Assembly (NCBI GenBank): GCA_945893365.1
Contig: CAMDED010000003.1
Location: 1-64,000 of the forward strand
From: Candidatus Sulfopaludibacter sp. SbA3
GTDB lineage: Bacteria > Acidobacteriota > Terriglobia > Bryobacterales > Bryobacteraceae
Length of the DNA stretch: 64,000 bases
Direction: 5' to 3'
Positions 1 to 7,951 of this stretch are shown piece after piece (position 1 is the stretch's first letter; each line of letters opens with the position of its first letter). The notes beneath the pieces are model-generated. The model worked only from the letters and a program-made list of their open reading frames with translations. It did not search any database and was not told the origin of the DNA. Made by a program: the position numbers and the translations under genes.

Positions 1-133
1 GTTTGCCGCACTTGCTGGTGCGATCGGAAAGAGTACCGCGAAGAAACCACTGGCCGGAAGCGAGTTGGGCAATGCGGGAGCGGAAACTGCGCTCCTGAGC
101 GGAGAGTTTGGCGCGGTTGAAGGGATCAGCCAT
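1..133 (-). CDS. Partial DUF6788-like protein, N-terminus only
   Basis: Reading the minus strand from the ATG at 131-133, the frame stays open to the window edge and gives about 44 residues, beginning MADPFNRAKLSAQERSF and ending LRGTLSDRTSKCGK. A short Arg-rich helix followed by LRG(T/S)L...CGK resembles the start of DUF6788-type small proteins, which often sit beside transposases and normally continue into a Cys-rich CRC motif. Here that part lies outside the window. Its promoter and a palindrome sit directly upstream. Family assignment is from memory of the motif only; the open frame itself is clear. Confidence 0.5.
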   Translation of the reverse strand, partial: MADPFNRAKLSAQERSFRSRIAQLASGQWFLRGTLSDRTSKCGK

Positions 134-159
134 GTCTTGTACCACATATTATACAAGAC
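134..159 (-). promoter_or_regulatory. Promoter with an overlapping inverted-repeat operator candidate
   Basis: GTCTTGTA (134-141) and TACAAGAC (152-159) form a perfect 8-bp inverted repeat with a 10-base spacer. On the minus strand it contains a consensus -10 box TATAAT (153-148), about 15 bases before the ATG at 133. The predicted transcript would therefore be almost leaderless. No good -35 at normal spacing is seen, although TTGCTT lies 15 bases upstream. A protein bound to the repeat would block both the -10 and the start codon, so autorepression of the partial gene is a reasonable inference. Confidence 0.45.
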
Positions 160-368
160 CGGCGAGGAAAGCAAGAGGAACAACACAATGCGAATATGCT
201 CTTTGAGCCGCTACTGCCAAAACAGCATTGGAATCAGATGTTTCGGATGGTTAAAAAAAATGGTTGCGGAATCGCTGATTGACGCGCGCTCTACGGCCCG
301 GAAAGGGCCGGCCCGGCCGGCCGCGGCGTCTGCATGCTGAAGACGGGCACGGTGTATACTCGCGAATA

Positions 369-407
369 CGAAAAACCGCGATGCAAGATCCGGTTCGCGG
401 TTTTTCG
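369..407. terminator. Bidirectional intrinsic terminator of the eCIS operon
   Basis: CGAAAAACCGCGA (369-381) pairs perfectly with TCGCGGTTTTTCG (395-407) around a 13-base loop. The A5-stem-T5 layout gives a U-tract after a GC stem on either strand. It lies about 190 bases downstream of the stop codon of the last eCIS gene and is the first strong terminator met by transcription of the long minus-strand operon. Confidence 0.75.
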
Positions 408-419
408 ACATACAGGGAA

Positions 420-447
420 GTCGGTTCGATCCCGGCGGATGGATCCA
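420..447 (+). other. tRNA 3'-end-like fragment (T-arm, acceptor strand, CCA)
   Basis: Bases 420-436 can fold as a 5-bp T-stem with the 7-base loop TTCGATC. They are followed by seven bases, a discriminator T and CCA (445-447), matching the order of a tRNA 3' end. No D-arm or anticodon arm precedes it: a terminator hairpin occupies that space. It may be a leftover attachment-site half or a chance match. Confidence 0.25.
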
Positions 448-595
448 TCGTAAATAGCTCAATCAAAATATGTTAACCTTAGTCAATCGAAGCGTCGCCT
501 GGGCGCCAGTTCGGCAAAAAGTGCGCCCATCGTGTGCCAAACTTCGGGAACTCTACCAAAGCTGCGGCTCATGAGCACGCGTTCACGTCTTTCGA

Positions 596-1081
596 TCAAA
601 CGTGGACGGGCTGCGCAGGCACTTGATTGCTCTTGTCCCGATTGGACAGGGTCCGCCCCGAAATCAGAGACTCCAGATCCCGGGGACGAAGGGTCAGGCT
701 GGGACGTCCCAAGTCGCGGCGCATTTCGAGAACCACGCGCGTCAGCGCTTCGTCGCTCCAATTCTCGCGCCTCGCCTGCTCGACGGACTTGATCACGCGG
801 TCGGCGGCGTAAAGGCAGAGCAGCCTCCCGGCGTCCTCCGATTCCGAGCTGACGGGCATGACTCCGGTCTTCGGCGGAAAAACGCTCAGCCAGCGTGCGT
901 ACGCGTCTTCCCGGCGCAGCCGTGCCGCTTCTCTCCCCGGAGCGGGGGCCAACAACGCAAGCAGCGCCGCTCCTGCGACCCACGGCCACATGCCTGCGAT
1001 CGTAGCGCCTCCCCGTTCCCCCAAATATAATCCGACGGCCATCCCGCCCAAAACCAGAAACAAATTCGCCGCTGTATTCAT
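596..1081 (-). CDS. Small membrane-anchored protein, last gene of the eCIS operon
   Basis: 161 aa. The N-terminus has two hydrophobic segments (about residues 4-20 and 28-46) separated by a short charged loop, then a basic, helical soluble domain of about 110 residues rich in Arg, Leu and Glu. No known family is recognised. It starts 15 bases after the stop of the nuclease-like candidate cargo and shares its transcript, ending before the operon terminator. Position right after a candidate toxin makes an immunity or membrane-tethering role possible, but nothing in the sequence proves either. The start ATG is preceded by a purine-rich stretch (AAGAAAGG). Confidence 0.6.
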   Translation of the reverse strand: MNTAANLFLVLGGMAVGLYLGERGGATIAGMWPWVAGAALLALLAPAPGREAARLRREDAYARWLSVFPPKTGVMPVSSESEDAGRLLCLYAADRVIKSVEQARRENWSDEALTRVVLEMRRDLGRPSLTLRPRDLESLISGRTLSNRDKSNQVPAQPVHV

Positions 1082-1096
1082 AATTCGCCGCCTTTC

Positions 1097-4000
1097 TTAA
1101 TCCGTTTTGTTCAGAACCACTCGCCGGTTGCCGCGCAGCGCCTCAATCTGGGTGTCATCCAGTCCGGCCGCCGACAACTGCGCATACCGCGAGTACGGCC
1201 GGTGCGCTACGATTGCCGACGCCAAGGTTGCGCTCAACCCGGTTTGTTCCGATATCTTGCCCGCATCGCTCTCGTTCAGCGCAACCTTGGTGAGGAAGAA
1301 TCCCGACGAGGGATTCGAAAAACCGCCGCCCCGCGACAGCGGAATCTGGTCCAATTCGGGAGGATTGGAGTCTTTCTTGAATGTAATAATATGCCCGCCC
1401 GCCGTAACACTGGTGGGGCGGTAGTGGGCCGGGTCCTTGTCGTCACTGCCGGGATAGCTCGGAGAGACTTGCATGAATGCCAGAGCCGCGCCCCGCTCGG
1501 TTTTTGTCTTTTCGATCTTATCGGCAACTTCGTTCTCATACCCCTTGAACGTCGATAGGTTCAAGGTGGGATGCATAGGCACCAGGTTCAACTGCGAGGG
1601 AGGGCCCCCGAAGCGATCGCCGATGAGGTGCCCGCGATGATCGCCCTGTTGATAGCCGTGCATCGGAATCGACGGCATGGCCTCGCGGTCGCCGCCTTTC
1701 AGATCCACGGTGGCGCCCACGGATCCGCCGCGACCAAAGCCGGCGTCTGAGTTGGGAATGCTTTTCGCCTTCTGTTTCTCGAGCTCCGCCTGGTCGAATC
1801 CATCGGCCTTCGGCTTGCCGGGCTCGGTCTGCGGGGGACTGGCCTCAAACTTGTAATCCCAGGTTCCTTCGCCGCTGACCACGGTCACGGACTTGAACAC
1901 CGGGTGATTGGTTTTGACCTTGGCGGCAACGGCTTCCGCGTGCTCCTTGGTGATTTCGCCGTGTTCGAGGAGCTGCTGCTCCTCCGTGTGCATGGCCATC
2001 TTGCCCGCGGCGATCTTCGCCGCCTTCTCCGGATCTTCCTCTTCAGGGCCTGCGTCCTTCCCGCCCAGGCCGAGCAATTTGCCCGCCGCGCGCACCAGCG
2101 CGACCGCCTTGTTGATCACCCAGTCGATCGCGGCGTTCACGGGAGCCTGGATTTTCTGAATGATCTCGCGGATCTTCTCGCTGATGCCGCTCAATCCCAG
2201 CAGGCCGGCCAGAAAGCCGATCACCACGGGCACGGCCCTGGCCAGCGCGTTCTCCACCGCCGCCGCGGCCCCGCCGATCTGACCCGCCGCAATGGCGGCC
2301 AGCGAATCGAGAACAGCGTTCACGAAGGCCATGATTTGCTGGGCGCGGGTGACGAAAAACATCACCACGTCGTAGATCATCTTGCACGCTTTTATGAAGG
2401 CCGAAGCCGGGTTCAGCATCCCAATCAACCAGGTGATGCCCGCGATGATGATCCTCTCGATGACGAAGCTCTTGATGCCTCCTATGATCACGTCGCCCAG
2501 GTTCGAGAGCTGATCCTTCACGTATTGCCATAGTCCGGCCGGGCCCTCCGTGATCAGGATGCGGAAAATCTCGGCCGCGGTCTCGAGCGCCTTCACCACG
2601 GGCTCGCCCACAATCTTGACGGCGCGTGCGCGGATGTTGGCGTAGGTCAGGCCAAGCACCTGCAAAACCAGGCTGAGAATGCCCTTGAGGTCAAACGTTT
2701 CCGGCATGGTGATGCCGGCCTCCGCCAATGCTCCGAACAGCCAGCCCATCAGGCCCTGCTGCAGGTGGGTTCCGATGTTGGCGAGGAAATTGTCGAGCCC
2801 CAGCCGCACCGCCGCCACCAGGTTCCCGAGGAACCCGATGGGGTCGGCCAGAATCGTGCCGATGACGTCGGAGGCGCGCGCCAACACCCCCAGCAGCATG
2901 TTCTTCAGCTCGAGAATCGTTTGCAGCACGCCGCGCACGGCATCGAGCGCCGCGTCCACCAAGCCGCGGTTCGCGGCCTTCATTTCCCCGATGCGCGCGT
3001 CGATCGCCGACAGGTTATCCGTGTAGCGCTGCGCCAGGGAATCCACCAACTGGTCCTGGTGGCTGGTCACCGTCTGGGCCAGCGAATCGAACTCGCCCTG
3101 AATTCCTTGCGAGGCCTCCTGGCCCACCTGCTGCAATTCCGCCGGAAGGCCGGCGAGGTAGTCGCTAATTCGCTGCTTCCCGGCCGCGATCAGCGCCATG
3201 GCTTCGTTCAAGCCCGCTGCGACGATGCCCGCCACCCCGTCGATCACTCCATCCATCAGCTGGATGTAGAGATCCCGGCCTTCGGTGTAGAAGACGTTGA
3301 CTTCGTCCGGCAAGCCGAGCAGCTTGTCCGCGAGCCACAGCGCGGCTCCGCCGAGGCCGCCGTAGCGCTCGTCCTTATAGGCGCTCATGCGCTGGTCGAC
3401 GTAGCTCTCGAAACTTTGACGTGCGCTTTCGGCGCCGGAATCGAAGGTCGAGTTGGCTTCACCATCCAGTTGGCTGAGACGCTGCTCTACCTGCTGCTTG
3501 GTCTCGTCGTAAATCGCGCGGACGTGCTGTAACACGCCGGCTCGCCGCGCCTGGTCCTCGGTCTGCGTTTGTCCCTGGTTCTCGACGATGGCCGAAAACC
3601 GCTCGCCACGCGCCCCGTGCATAGCCTGGGTCTGGTTGGCCGCCTGGGAACTGGCCTCCTGCTGCGCGCCGCCGAGCACCGCCTGCTCCTGCGCCCGGTA
3701 CTCCGCCGGACGATCCGCCGCATCCTGCTTCGCCGTCTGTGTGGCGTCGTGCGCGCCGTGGAATTCAGGCTCGTTGGATTTTTCAACCAGCTCCTCGTTA
3801 AACGGCGGATCGCTACTCTCCGTCAGCGTGCTGATTTCCTGGCTATTCTGCTGGAGCGATACCTCCGCTTCGGTCTTCGGCTTGGGGGCGGCGGACTCCG
3901 CGCCGATGTCGGGCGGGGCTGCGCCGGGATCGGTGGGTGGTAACGCTTCCACCGGCTTGGGCTCGACGCCGCCGGTAGCGGGCGTCTCGGCCGCCGTGTC

Positions 4001-5083
4001 CTTGACCGGTTTCGCCGTGCCTTCCTTACTTTCCTGGACCTTGCCGGCGACGTCGCCCTTGATGGAACCGGCTTTGTTGTTTTCCTTGAACTCGTCGGCC
4101 TGCTCCAGATTCTTCGGAGCGATGGCCGCGATCTTCGCCATCAGGGCCGCCTTGAAGGCCTCCTTGTCGAAGGGCGCCGGCTCCTGCTCAGCCATTTTGC
4201 CGACCTGCTGGCCGGCGGCGGCGTCCTGCACTTCGTTCGCGGGACCTGGGGCCGCGGCCTGGGCCTCGGCGGCCTTCCGTTGAGCGGGATTGTTGTGGCC
4301 CTGACTTTGCGCAACGGCCCGGGCCCGGCCGAGCACTGCCTGGAAGGCCGGGTCCGCGGCGGGCGAGGATGGGGCGCGTTCCTGTGCGGCGGGTGCTTCG
4401 CCAGCCGCGGGGACAGGTTGTTCTGAAGCGGCCTCGTCCCCCGGTACTGCCGCGGGAGGCTCTTCGGCCGGAGCTTCCACGCCGGCTCCTCCGCCCGCGG
4501 CCGCTTCGATTTGGACCGATCCGCCTCCGGGCTCTTCACCGCTCAATTCCGCAGGCGTTCCCGAGGCGGGTTCCGGGGCAGCCGGCTCGGGAGCGGGGGC
4601 GGCCTGTGCCTCGGCTGGCTCCGCCGCGGCCGCCTCGGGCGTGGCCGCCGGAGCCGCCTCGGCGGGAGCGGGTTCGGCGGCAGCGGGGGCCTCGGCCACA
4701 GGCGAGGGAGCTGCCGGAGGCGCTGGAGCCGCCGCCGGTGGAGTTGATGTACCACTGGGCGAAGGCGGCGCCGGAGGGTGCGCTTTTTTCGAAGGCTCCG
4801 CTGGCGCGTTTCCCCGCAGACGCACGATGACTTCCACGGCGTAGGCGTTGCCGTACTCCGCCTGCAGTTGCGAGACCGCCGCCGGGGCAGGCCGCTGGTC
4901 CGCCCCTGCTCGAGTTGTGACCCGGGCCGCGTAGTCGGAAGTCGTCAGGGCAGGCGAGCGCTCCAGCAGGGCCGGCGGCGCCGGACCCGGTTCCGGCGTC
5001 AGTTCTGGAAAAGACACGGGTAGCAGAGACGGCGCGAACGTCGTCTCCGCTTGCGTGCTCTCTAACTGCGCAGCTTCCGGCAC
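1097..5083 (-). CDS. Large eCIS-associated candidate effector with C-terminal DNA/RNA endonuclease-like domain
   Basis: 1328 aa, GTG start. Order of parts: an N-terminal region with the motif LQAEYGNAYAVEVI (about residues 73-86), resembling the LQ..xGN..V..L signature near the N-terminus of eCIS-associated DUF4157 proteins; a Pro/Ala/Glu-rich disordered linker (about 95-260); a helical, partly coiled-coil region (about 380-700); a long amphipathic and hydrophobic helical region (about 700-1040); then a nuclease-like module with GDHRGHLIGDRFGG and NLVPM (about 1140-1175), matching the His-containing core of Endonuclea_NS_2-type non-specific nucleases. The last 65 residues look like a ComEA-type helix-hairpin-helix (ending in IVAHRPYSRYAQL and AAGLDDTQIEALRG), which usually binds DNA. 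Inference: cargo delivered by the particle and degrading nucleic acid. No separate tape-measure gene is obvious, so the helical middle could also have a structural role. Confidence 0.7.
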   Translation of the reverse strand: MPEAAQLESTQAETTFAPSLLPVSFPELTPEPGPAPPALLERSPALTTSDYAARVTTRAGADQRPAPAAVSQLQAEYGNAYAVEVIVRLRGNAPAEPSKKAHPPAPPSPSGTSTPPAAAPAPPAAPSPVAEAPAAAEPAPAEAAPAATPEAAAAEPAEAQAAPAPEPAAPEPASGTPAELSGEEPGGGSVQIEAAAGGGAGVEAPAEEPPAAVPGDEAASEQPVPAAGEAPAAQERAPSSPAADPAFQAVLGRARAVAQSQGHNNPAQRKAAEAQAAAPGPANEVQDAAAGQQVGKMAEQEPAPFDKEAFKAALMAKIAAIAPKNLEQADEFKENNKAGSIKGDVAGKVQESKEGTAKPVKDTAAETPATGGVEPKPVEALPPTDPGAAPPDIGAESAAPKPKTEAEVSLQQNSQEISTLTESSDPPFNEELVEKSNEPEFHGAHDATQTAKQDAADRPAEYRAQEQAVLGGAQQEASSQAANQTQAMHGARGERFSAIVENQGQTQTEDQARRAGVLQHVRAIYDETKQQVEQRLSQLDGEANSTFDSGAESARQSFESYVDQRMSAYKDERYGGLGGAALWLADKLLGLPDEVNVFYTEGRDLYIQLMDGVIDGVAGIVAAGLNEAMALIAAGKQRISDYLAGLPAELQQVGQEASQGIQGEFDSLAQTVTSHQDQLVDSLAQRYTDNLSAIDARIGEMKAANRGLVDAALDAVRGVLQTILELKNMLLGVLARASDVIGTILADPIGFLGNLVAAVRLGLDNFLANIGTHLQQGLMGWLFGALAEAGITMPETFDLKGILSLVLQVLGLTYANIRARAVKIVGEPVVKALETAAEIFRILITEGPAGLWQYVKDQLSNLGDVIIGGIKSFVIERIIIAGITWLIGMLNPASAFIKACKMIYDVVMFFVTRAQQIMAFVNAVLDSLAAIAAGQIGGAAAAVENALARAVPVVIGFLAGLLGLSGISEKIREIIQKIQAPVNAAIDWVINKAVALVRAAGKLLGLGGKDAGPEEEDPEKAAKIAAGKMAMHTEEQQLLEHGEITKEHAEAVAAKVKTNHPVFKSVTVVSGEGTWDYKFEASPPQTEPGKPKADGFDQAELEKQKAKSIPNSDAGFGRGGSVGATVDLKGGDREAMPSIPMHGYQQGDHRGHLIGDRFGGPPSQLNLVPMHPTLNLSTFKGYENEVADKIEKTKTERGAALAFMQVSPSYPGSDDKDPAHYRPTSVTAGGHIITFKKDSNPPELDQIPLSRGGGFSNPSSGFFLTKVALNESDAGKISEQTGLSATLASAIVAHRPYSRYAQLSAAGLDDTQIEALRGNRRVVLNKTD

Positions 5084-5104
5084 GGCTCCCCGGGTGAGAC
5101 CGGC

Positions 5105-7936
5105 CTAGGCCGCCCGGCGCTTCCAGACGATGATCGCCAGAATCACCAGGCCCAACAGCAGCAGGAGGAGCCAGATCCACCAGGGCGTCCCCGCTTGTAA
5201 GGAAATGCTCGTGCTGACGATGTCTCCCACCGTCACTTGCACGGAGGGATTGGCTCCGCTGTTGTACTCGACCAGCTGAACGTAAGAACCGTCCAGCATG
5301 TCTTGCAAGGGTCCGCGCGCCTGCGCTCCGTTCACGGCCAGCGCAATCTCGCTCGCGCGCCCGATGCCGAAGTAGTTTCCCCCCACTTTCGGCGTGAACC
5401 GGACAAACCTCCTGTCCGTGTTCGGAGGGGGAGAATTAGCCAGAATCTTAGTCACCTCCAGGTCCAGGAAGTCGAGGGTCCGGGCCGGCTCCCAAACCGT
5501 GGCGCCGGTCACCGCGGCTTGCGACAACACCAGGTCGGCGAATGTGTAGTACGGGAACTGACGCTGGAAGCATGCGCCCGTCTTCGTCGTTCCGATCAAT
5601 GAGACGTTAAAGTCATAGCGGCCGGCGTAGCTTGCGTTGGTAAAGGCGCTCTGATAGGCGAGATCCTGTGCGCTAAATTGGATCGGCTGCGCCGCCGTAA
5701 CAACCGCCGACTTCGAGGTGCTATCCCCGCCGCCTGCCTTCATCGCCGCGAACTGGATCTGGCTCGTGGTCCGCCCCGTTGGAATCTTCGTGTCGGTAAA
5801 ATGCGTCAGAGCATAAATCTTTTTTTGCGCCATTGTCATGTCGCCGAGGCTGTCGGGTACGCGATTGATCAGGTCTTTGCTTACAGCCGTGGTGGCGAGG
5901 AAATTCGGAATGGATGCCGCCGGAGCGGTAACGTTCGCGGTCACTTGGAGGTTGTCGAGATAACTGACGCCCCCGATGACCTTGAAACTGAGCATGCCCT
6001 CCGACAGGATTCCAGGCACGGTGAAGAGCGAACCGATCTGCAACGAATCCCTGGCGTACGCTTGATACGAGTAGTTGGTGGCAACGTTGCCGCGGACTCT
6101 GAGGGTCCACGCCCCCACGCCGCTGTGGCCCGCGAGTCTGGCGCCGCGGACCACGAATCCCGCATAGTTCACGCCCGATATACGGGTGACGTTGGGATCG
6201 ACTGTGGCCGCAGTGATTATGGGACCGGTGGGCGGCCGCAGTTCTAGCGTGATCGCCTGGCTATTGCGGACCAGCCAGTGCACGGAGAACACCACCTGTT
6301 GCGTGGACTCCGTGACGCAAATCGCGTGTTCCTTGGTCTCCTGGATCTGGACGCTTCCATCGGGATCGGCCAGCGTCTCCAAATCAAGGGCGTTGGCAAG
6401 CGCGTTTTTGAATTCCTTCTGCAGTTCCAGATCGTTGGTGATGTCGGCGGGAAATGTTAACCCTCCGGTTCTGAGCGAAAGTTGCTGGAATGTATTGAGC
6501 CAGCCCTCGCCCGTGGCGCCGTAGGGGACCGTGAAGAACGGTATTCCGGCATTGCGGAACGTATTCCAGTTGTACCAACTGGCGGGCGTGGGCCGCGCGC
6601 CGGCGGAATTTATGTTGTGTTCGCCGTCGCCGAACTGGAAGACAGCGGCGCGCTCATTTGCGCCGCGATCCGACAGCTCGTTATAGACACGGGCAATCCC
6701 CTCGGCCATCGGTGTCCCTGCTCCGAGGCTATTCGGAACGATCAGGCTCGGGTGTGCCAACCCCCGGTCGAGATGGTTGCGGAAGGATGGGAGGTTGGCT
6801 GTGCTCTCGTTGGGCGGGATGAGCTGTTCCGCGGAAGCGGCAGCAGGGCCGGCCCGGTTCGGATAGATGGACAAACTGAGCAAGCCGTTCGGGAGGATCG
6901 CCTGATAGAGTTCCGCAAGTTCCAGAGCGCCAATGCGCGCCAGGCTTACTTTCCGCTGATCGTCATTGTTGGTGTTGTTATTGTTCTTATCCAGTAGCAT
7001 GCTGCCCGATAGGTCGAAGAGAACGGCGGAACGGAGGCGGATTCCGGTTGTCCCGGTCAAATTGAGCTGCAAATTCGATGCGGGCGCGGCGGCCGTGAGC
7101 GTAACGTTCACGTTGGGGACCGCTCCAAGGGCCGTCGGTTTTGCAGTGACCCGGCGGCTGAACGAGCCCATCGGCAGCACCGACAATGGAGGGCTGGGAT
7201 AGTTCTCAATCCGGTACGGACCCGCGGGTCCCACAGCCGGGTTGGCGGCCGTTAGCTGGAGTGCGCCCGGGCCCACGTTGACAAACTCCCACTGCTTGTC
7301 GGGAATGTACTGGTCGGGAAGGTTGATGTGCACGTCTCCAAAACTCATATTGGCGGGATTGGCAAACGGAACGTAAGAGGCGAACCCGGTAAGACTCGCC
7401 TGCGGGACGATCAGCCGCGGCCGGGTCACCACCGCCTCCGCGGCAGCCTCTCCGGCAACGCCTTCGGCCCAGTAACCGATATAATGCACCACGCCGCCGG
7501 TCGGCTTGGCCTGAATCGTCCAGGGCGCGGCCGCCGCGAAACTATAGGCGTCATCGTACGTCAGCGTCGCCTTGATGATGCGGTAGGTGGCGGGAGTCGC
7601 GGTGGGTTCGGTCGGCGTCATATCCCGCAATCGGAGCGTGGCGATTGTAGCGGCCGTATCCTGATCGACTACCGCTACATTGCCCGAGGTAAGGCTGAAA
7701 TCCTGTAACGCCGACGGCATCAGGAGCCGAAGTTCCAGATTGAAGGCGGTGTTGTCCACCACAAACTTAGCCACCAGCACGCGATTTGTGCCCGCCCCCA
7801 CGGGCGTGTTGAACGTGAACAGGTCCGTGATCGCCGCTGCCGGGATTTCTTTTTGGACGACCGTTTGCGCCTGGGCAGCGGGTAGGGCTGCCAGGACCGC
7901 AACGGCTAAGACGCGAACGGAGATTGCCTTAAGCAT
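5105..7936 (-). CDS. Secreted, membrane-anchored vWA-domain protein in the eCIS operon
   Basis: 943 aa. It has a clear signal peptide (MLKAISVRVLAVAVLAALPA, cut near AQA) and a C-terminal transmembrane helix (about residues 915-935) followed by the basic tail WKRRAA, so the bulk should face the periplasm or exterior. A von Willebrand factor A domain begins near residue 305 with the MIDAS motif DLSGS, followed by an Asn-rich loop. Beta-rich regions lie on both sides. The ribosome site AAGGA is 8 bases before ATG. It sits between the fibre candidate and the candidate effector. vWA domains bind proteins or matrix through a metal ion. A surface adhesion or docking role for the particle is inference; a plain vWA surface protein co-transcribed by chance is the alternative. 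Confidence 0.7.
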   Translation of the reverse strand: MLKAISVRVLAVAVLAALPAAQAQTVVQKEIPAAAITDLFTFNTPVGAGTNRVLVAKFVVDNTAFNLELRLLMPSALQDFSLTSGNVAVVDQDTAATIATLRLRDMTPTEPTATPATYRIIKATLTYDDAYSFAAAAPWTIQAKPTGGVVHYIGYWAEGVAGEAAAEAVVTRPRLIVPQASLTGFASYVPFANPANMSFGDVHINLPDQYIPDKQWEFVNVGPGALQLTAANPAVGPAGPYRIENYPSPPLSVLPMGSFSRRVTAKPTALGAVPNVNVTLTAAAPASNLQLNLTGTTGIRLRSAVLFDLSGSMLLDKNNNNTNNDDQRKVSLARIGALELAELYQAILPNGLLSLSIYPNRAGPAAASAEQLIPPNESTANLPSFRNHLDRGLAHPSLIVPNSLGAGTPMAEGIARVYNELSDRGANERAAVFQFGDGEHNINSAGARPTPASWYNWNTFRNAGIPFFTVPYGATGEGWLNTFQQLSLRTGGLTFPADITNDLELQKEFKNALANALDLETLADPDGSVQIQETKEHAICVTESTQQVVFSVHWLVRNSQAITLELRPPTGPIITAATVDPNVTRISGVNYAGFVVRGARLAGHSGVGAWTLRVRGNVATNYSYQAYARDSLQIGSLFTVPGILSEGMLSFKVIGGVSYLDNLQVTANVTAPAASIPNFLATTAVSKDLINRVPDSLGDMTMAQKKIYALTHFTDTKIPTGRTTSQIQFAAMKAGGGDSTSKSAVVTAAQPIQFSAQDLAYQSAFTNASYAGRYDFNVSLIGTTKTGACFQRQFPYYTFADLVLSQAAVTGATVWEPARTLDFLDLEVTKILANSPPPNTDRRFVRFTPKVGGNYFGIGRASEIALAVNGAQARGPLQDMLDGSYVQLVEYNSGANPSVQVTVGDIVSTSISLQAGTPWWIWLLLLLLGLVILAIIVWKRRAA

Positions 7937-7951
7937 GGTTGTTTTCCTTTT

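Larger units (their letters stand above)
160..595. other. Intergenic region after the eCIS operon
   Basis: No convincing gene is seen between the partial minus-strand gene and the last eCIS gene. Short frames exist on both strands but lack ribosome sites and family resemblance. The region holds the bidirectional terminator at 369-407 and a tRNA T-arm-like stretch at 420-447, listed separately. The part around 440-490 is AT-richer than the rest of the window. Confidence 0.5.

Noticed and set aside
483-989. Minus-strand frame overlapping the small membrane protein
   Set aside because: The overlapping frame at 596-1081 has a signal-like hydrophobic start, ribosome site and correct operon spacing; this one is Arg/Ser-rich.
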